In this document: one piece after another, positions 60,176 through 64,000 of the stretch
How positions within the stretch are numbered: position 1 is the stretch's first letter
Layout of the letters: each line of letters starts with the position of its first letter
Origin: UBA11403 sp963784615
GTDB taxonomy: Bacteria > Pseudomonadota > Gammaproteobacteria > Legionellales > Legionellaceae
DNA length: 64,000 nucleotides
Assembly (NCBI GenBank): GCA_963784615.1
Contig: CAWASG010000001.1
Span: 372,001 to 436,000, forward strand
Direction: 5' to 3'
Made by a program: the position numbers and the translations under genes
The notes under the pieces: model-generated
The model's input: the letters and a program-made list of their open reading frames with translations, nothing else
Database searches by the model: none
What the model was told of the DNA's origin: nothing

Positions 60176-60987
60176 GGGAGCTTAAAAGACGAGTAAAGGC
60201 TTTAGAAACCGACATCAAAAGAAAAAAAATTGCAGTGCGTTCTGAGCAAGTTATGGCACTTTATGGTCAAGTTTGTCTCTGCAGCTCATACCAAATTAAT
60301 GTAAGAAAATTAACAACTCCAATTGAGCTAATAGATTTAGCATGGATTTTAGCAATTTGCTCTTTACGCACATACCGCTTTAAAAACACAGCATTGATTG
60401 CTTTAAAAATGAATATTTATAGGAGGTTGATATTCTTGGTTAATGGTCTTTCATTAAAAAATGATTTGAAAAAAAGCGTAGTTAATGAAGTTGAACTTCA
60501 TAATACAAATTCATGCCAAGAAATCAGTAGTTATATACTTCCTTCTGAAGTTGTCATATTACTCTTGTCAGGTGAGCCCGACTTTTTAAGTTTGTGTATT
60601 AACACGGAAAGAGAGCGTTCTTGCAAGGAATCAAAGGGAGCTAAAGAAAAGAAACCTGATCATTGTATATCGAACGACGAGTTACCTAAAAACAACTCTA
60701 GTACAGCGAGTGATAATAACAGGCCATCAGCAAAAGCTTCGGTCAAATGCGAGTATATAGTCAGAGAGCTTGAGGATATTGCAATGACTTTTGACATGGA
60801 TATTAATCGTGAAATTTTGTGGATAAAATTAATAGAAAAACTAGTGGAAACAAGCAATGATAAACCCCGTTTTATACTACGAGGAAATGGAAATAAATGC
60901 GTCATTGAAAAAGCAACGGGACATCAATGGGATAGGGATAGTTTAAAGTATCATATGAATCGTGTTGTGAAATGGCATAGGTGTTAA
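60172..60987 (+). CDS. Island protein of unknown function, truncated by IS21
   Basis: 271 residues, family not recognised. It begins with a basic coiled-coil-like helix (RELKRRVKALETDIKRKK), has a polar Ser/Asn/Lys linker around 150-190, and a C-terminal helical region. ATGA overlap with the integrase stop implies coupled translation. The last codons, TGT TAA (60982-60987), are the terminal bases of the IS21 element, so the native C-terminus is lost and the stop codon is supplied by the IS. Confidence 0.65.
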   Translation: MRELKRRVKALETDIKRKKIAVRSEQVMALYGQVCLCSSYQINVRKLTTPIELIDLAWILAICSLRTYRFKNTALIALKMNIYRRLIFLVNGLSLKNDLKKSVVNEVELHNTNSCQEISSYILPSEVVILLLSGEPDFLSLCINTERERSCKESKGAKEKKPDHCISNDELPKNNSSTASDNNRPSAKASVKCEYIVRELEDIAMTFDMDINREILWIKLIEKLVETSNDKPRFILRGNGNKCVIEKATGHQWDRDSLKYHMNRVVKWHRC

Positions 60988-61071
60988 CGGTGGGTCAAAA
61001 CCGCGGATATATGGCGCAGGCTTAAATCGACCAAAATTAGCGAACAATGCCCACCCTGGTCGAGTTTGTTT

Positions 61072-61290
61072 CTAAGATGAGTTCTCGTTTGTAGGAGGCT
61101 CCCCCCAGCAGACCACATCTGCCATTGAAGCATAAAATTCGTCTTCGACCTTTTGATGATGACGCTTTAACTGGGCGAGATAAATGCATTCCAATGTGGC
61201 AACAAGGTCACCAAGAAAATTTACTAAGACATGTGCGGCCTCGTCGGACATTGACTCCGGTAATAGAGCTTCTAACATCATGTCACGCAT
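61072..61290 (-). CDS. IS21-associated small accessory protein (DEAA family)
   Basis: 72 residues, close to the product of 8423-8626 and related to 291-479: LLPESMSDEAAHVLVNFL, LECIYLAQLKRHHQK, FYASMAD. The start overlaps the istB stop by 8 bp with a GATGAGG ribosome site inside istB, so it is translated with the transposition ATPase. Function unknown; an accessory subunit or regulator is a reasonable guess. Confidence 0.7.
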   Translation of the reverse strand: MRDMMLEALLPESMSDEAAHVLVNFLGDLVATLECIYLAQLKRHHQKVEDEFYASMADVVCWGEPPTNENSS

Positions 61291-62104
61291 GATTGTTTAC
61301 CTCATCTGTAGCTGTTTTTTGGGCATTTTTTCGCTTTGTACTGCGCTCTTTATTTTTTTCCATTGCCTCCTTCAACCGAAACGAGTCGCCTTCGATCATT
61401 AAAATTTCAGAGTGATGAAGCAGCCGATCAACGATCGAAACAACGCAAGTTGCGTTGGGAAAGGTTTCGCGCCAGTCTGCAATGGGTTTGTTGGTCGTTA
61501 TGCACGTTGATTTTTTTTCATAACGTTGGGAAACGACCTCGAATAACAAATCGGCATGTCGATTGGAGTAAGAAAGATACCCAACCTCGTCCACGACTAA
61601 AAGAGAAGGTTGCGTGTAATATTTTATCCGGCGACGTAACGCGCTATCACTATCCAGCTCAGCCAACTCATTCAACATGGCTGCCGCCGTTGTGAACAAT
61701 GCCGTACCCCCTTGAAGCACAACTTGAGATGCGATATTTGAGACAATCATGGTTTTGCCAACCCCGTTTGGACCGCACAGAATCAGGTTGCTGGCTCCCG
61801 CCATAAAATCCAGTAGCATCCATTGCTCAATGACCGTGCGGTCACATTGCTTTGGCCAGTTCCAATCGAACTCACTCATCGGTTTGAAACGACCAATGCG
61901 TGCTTTGCGCAGACGGCCATCAAGGCTGCGTTGCGAGCGATGGCGTTCTTCCCAGGTAACAAACCGCTCAAGCCAGAAAGCGCCTTCTTCATTAATGCTG
62001 TCCTGGTGACTGATAACGCCATGAAGCTTTTGTGCTGTCGCACGGTTTAATAATAATTCGGTTAACATAATACGATTACTCCTCTGTTGATGTGGTTGAA
62101 TCAA
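61283..62104 (-). CDS. istB: IS21 helper ATPase IstB
   Basis: 273 residues, AAA+ ATPase with Walker A in LILCGPNGVGKTMIVSNIA, Walker B in SLLVVDEVGYLSYS, sensor STCITTNKPIADWRETFPNA, and the C-terminal IVDRLLHHSEILMIEGDSFRLKE typical of IstB. It oligomerises on target DNA and activates IstA. Overlaps istA by 29 bp. Confidence 0.94.
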   Translation of the reverse strand: MIQPHQQRSNRIMLTELLLNRATAQKLHGVISHQDSINEEGAFWLERFVTWEERHRSQRSLDGRLRKARIGRFKPMSEFDWNWPKQCDRTVIEQWMLLDFMAGASNLILCGPNGVGKTMIVSNIASQVVLQGGTALFTTAAAMLNELAELDSDSALRRRIKYYTQPSLLVVDEVGYLSYSNRHADLLFEVVSQRYEKKSTCITTNKPIADWRETFPNATCVVSIVDRLLHHSEILMIEGDSFRLKEAMEKNKERSTKRKNAQKTATDEVNNHA

Positions 62105-63575
62105 GCACGCTGTACTGGTTTAATGAGTGTGGTTTTATAATCATCCCGGTGACACGTTTGTCCTTGGACAGAGCGAACGTCACCAAGGGTGCCTCGACAC
62201 GTTCATCAAGTATCTTTTGCAAAATAATTCGAACGGAATTTGGGTGTGGTGATTCTTTCACAAGGGCTTCAGCCATCGCTTTTTCCAATAAACTGGCACC
62301 ATAATCATCCAGTAGTGACGTCAGCTGGTTGGTTATTGATGTCAATGGATATCCACGAACCGCGGCCATCTTCAGAAACTCTCGCGCGCAGTCAATCGTC
62401 ATCGTGAGCCTGTCCTGTCCCCGATGCTGTCGCGCGTTTCGTTTACGCTCAGCCAGTGTTTTAATATGCTCCTCGCATTCGATTTGTTTCGCTTTATCAT
62501 AGCTTCGCACGTGTTTTGCAATCACAGTGACGCCATCCAAAATACTGACGAAATCGAGTGTTGCATGAACCGTGAGTGCTTGCCGGACATGGGTGTGAGG
62601 CACTGAATAATCATTCAAGTCGAATCTAGCGTAGGGCGTTTTGCCAACAGAAACTGTCTCGACTTCGTTGCAGGGATAGGGGTTATCAGGCAGTGGAATC
62701 AAGCGTGGCTGTTCATCCAGGAAAATCTCGTGAACCGTTTTGCTTTTATCCTCTGGACAAGGCCGGTTCGATGCCTGATTATCACACCAGGTAAGCGCTT
62801 GCTGATTGAGATCGGCAAGACTTTTATACTGGCGGCCTGCAAAAAAATTGTCCCGTATATAACGAATAGACCTCTCAACCTTCCCTTTTTCATTTCCTCG
62901 ATAGACCGCACAGGGCCTGGGTTCGAAACGATAATGAGCTGCAAAATCCAATAGCACAGGGTTAAATCGAATAGCATCGCCTTTCCTATCAAGTACTGCG
63001 CTTTTGAGATTGTCGTAGAGCGCGACACGAGGGATCCCAGAATAGTAGTTAAAGGCCAGTTCATGGCCACGTAGAAAATTTTCAGTTCGAGCGTTCAAGT
63101 AAAAATGCAGGAAAACTTTTCTCGAGTAACTCAAAACCATGACAAATGCCATCAGTGGTCGTTTAGCCGCGCCAATGGTTATGTGCCCAAAATGACCCCA
63201 GTCGACTTGTGCTTGCTCGCCGGCTAATGTTCTTAATCGAAGAAACGCTTCAGCGGGTGTCTTTGGCCTATAGAATGAGATGAGTTGACGAAAGTGATCG
63301 GGGCCACCGGGATATCCACGCTCAACGGCCATCCCATACAGGCGACTCGCAGTGAGATTAGGAAAGCGCTTTAATTGTTCGAGGAGAAAGGATAAAAATG
63401 GATCAATGATTGACTGTTCAACGAGGATTTTATTTTTATCAACCCCCGTGTGAGATAATACACGTTTAACAGTTGAATGATGCACGCCAAGTTGGGACGC
63501 AATCGTCCCCACACGCCACTTTTCAACGTGATGATAACGTAAAATATTTGCTCTTAATTCCTGGGAAATCGCCAT
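62076..63575 (-). CDS. istA: IS21 transposase IstA
   Basis: 499 residues: an N-terminal HTH (KWRVGTIASQLGVHHSTVKRVL), the rve core with Asp in AQVDWGHFGH, Asp in ALYDNLKSAV and Glu in GNEKGKVERSIRYIRDNFF, and a C-terminal Mu-type barrel region (VSVGKTPYARFDLNDYSVPH). GGAGGAATC lies ahead of ATG 63575. Full length. Confidence 0.94.
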   Translation of the reverse strand: MAISQELRANILRYHHVEKWRVGTIASQLGVHHSTVKRVLSHTGVDKNKILVEQSIIDPFLSFLLEQLKRFPNLTASRLYGMAVERGYPGGPDHFRQLISFYRPKTPAEAFLRLRTLAGEQAQVDWGHFGHITIGAAKRPLMAFVMVLSYSRKVFLHFYLNARTENFLRGHELAFNYYSGIPRVALYDNLKSAVLDRKGDAIRFNPVLLDFAAHYRFEPRPCAVYRGNEKGKVERSIRYIRDNFFAGRQYKSLADLNQQALTWCDNQASNRPCPEDKSKTVHEIFLDEQPRLIPLPDNPYPCNEVETVSVGKTPYARFDLNDYSVPHTHVRQALTVHATLDFVSILDGVTVIAKHVRSYDKAKQIECEEHIKTLAERKRNARQHRGQDRLTMTIDCAREFLKMAAVRGYPLTSITNQLTSLLDDYGASLLEKAMAEALVKESPHPNSVRIILQKILDERVEAPLVTFALSKDKRVTGMIIKPHSLNQYSVLDSTTSTEE

Positions 63576-63600
63576 GATTCCTCCTTATGTTCGTTAATGT

Positions 63601-64000
63601 TCAAGGTGCTTGAGGTGAAGCTTTGGATCCGGGCGATGCGTGAGAGCGTCTTCGTCTCAAAAAATCATTACGGATCCAGTCAGATACAGGTTTTTCACAA
63701 AAGCAGCAGGCTAATGCCAATTTTTTGTGTCCTCTTTCTGTCTTTTTAGGCTTATTTTCAAGCGAACTCATTGAAGCATGTTGGAGCATTGGAGGTGAAC
63801 CCTGATGCGTCACTATTTCGTTCTGGCGCATACGGTAACGGGCTTGGCGTGCAGCATGATTTCGTTTTCCATTGAAGGTTCTTTGATAACGCATCCCGGC
63901 TAATTTCATTGATTTTTTTCGCGCAAAGACCGCGCAAACGGTGCCACAATAAATTTGCCCACGATCGCACTTAGAGCAGACTATAGACTGTGTATGACAG
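63601..64000 (-). CDS. IS21-associated zinc-finger protein, 5'-partial at window edge
   Basis: The frame is open to the right edge. Reading inward it gives CHTQSIVCSKCDRGQIYCG, then TVCAVFARKKSMKLAG and a basic NGKRNHAARQARYRMR stretch: a Cys-rich zinc-binding motif followed by an Arg/Lys-rich DNA- or RNA-binding-like region, ending at 63601. The ATG at 63909 is internal, not the true start. Similar small ORFs precede istA in some IS21 elements. The role in transposition is unknown. Confidence 0.65.
   Translation of the reverse strand, partial: CHTQSIVCSKCDRGQIYCGTVCAVFARKKSMKLAGMRYQRTFNGKRNHAARQARYRMRQNEIVTHQGSPPMLQHASMSSLENKPKKTERGHKKLALACCFCEKPVSDWIRNDFLRRRRSHASPGSKASPQAP

Larger units (their letters stand above)
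60982..64000 (-). mobile_element. IS21-family element with accessory genes (extends past window)
   Basis: Minus-strand genes: a zinc-finger ORF (63601 onward), istA, istB (29-bp overlap) and a small DEAA-type ORF overlapping istB by 8 bp. The near terminus TGTTAACGGTGG at 60982 matches the end of the remnant at 8730. The other end lies beyond the window. It interrupts the gene behind the integrase. Confidence 0.88.

Overview
The window looks like a chromosome segment of a Legionella-type gammaproteobacterium (order Legionellales). The main pointers are an ecto-NTPDase (a protein class rare in bacteria and characterised in Legionella), a WipA/WipB-like phosphatase-effector gene, a small FinO/ProQ-domain RNA chaperone like Legionella RocC, ComEC, and several families of dispersed palindromic repeats. 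I assign the genus from gene content only.

Left end (1-8730) is a nested scrapyard of mobile elements: the tail of a TniB-like ATPase with a small accessory ORF, a truncated Tn3-family transposon carrying a toxin-antitoxin pair and ending in a clear 38-bp inverted repeat (2937-2974), a 217-bp fragment of a 3.08-kb transposon (called ISx here), an IS66-family element whose first gene is split by a complete ISx copy (5147-8230, target duplication GGTGG), and the tail of an IS21-family element. This last one has cut the start off a Panacea-domain (DUF4065) gene, probably the antitoxin of a toxin-antitoxin pair (8731-9548). A tRNA-Arg(CCT) and an IS3-family element follow (10210-11974).

The core (12.1-35 kb) is mostly metabolic: ETF-ubiquinone oxidoreductase; an APC amino-acid permease next to aconitase A; a Cys-rich lipoprotein; a UspA protein; a flavoprotein; a copper block (broken DMT/EamA exporter tail, copper P-type ATPase, multicopper oxidase apparently fused to CopB); catalase-peroxidase KatG; a TIGR01777 epimerase; hemF with a perfect FNR box upstream; an FNR-type regulator overlapping a RoxA-like ribosomal oxygenase; a DUF2235 hydrolase; and a DUF2490 protein.

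From 35 to 48.8 kb, ISx copy 2 (35010-38094, TSD CTATA) sits just upstream of a glycerol-kinase pseudogene. Then come recQ, a three-gene valine/branched-chain catabolic cluster, and the effector gene, interrupted by ISx copy 3 (44947-48030, TSD AATAC). The two halves of the effector rejoin in frame once ISx and one TSD are removed.

The right part (49-57.5 kb) holds prfC, a UDG-like gene, ubiG, an IS5-family element with a frameshift signal, proQ/finO, comEC and the NTPDase, ending in tRNA-Thr(CGT). A tyrosine-integrase island follows the tRNA (57.5-61 kb) and is itself interrupted by an IS21-family element that runs off the window edge.

Four or more palindromic repeat families punctuate the intergenic spaces and in places form leaders, chimeric hairpins or start codons. 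The most distinctive system is ISx: a compact transposon encoding a zinc-ribbon/HTH protein, a D,D-35-E transposase and an AAA+ ATPase, present in three complete copies and one fragment with 5-bp target duplications.
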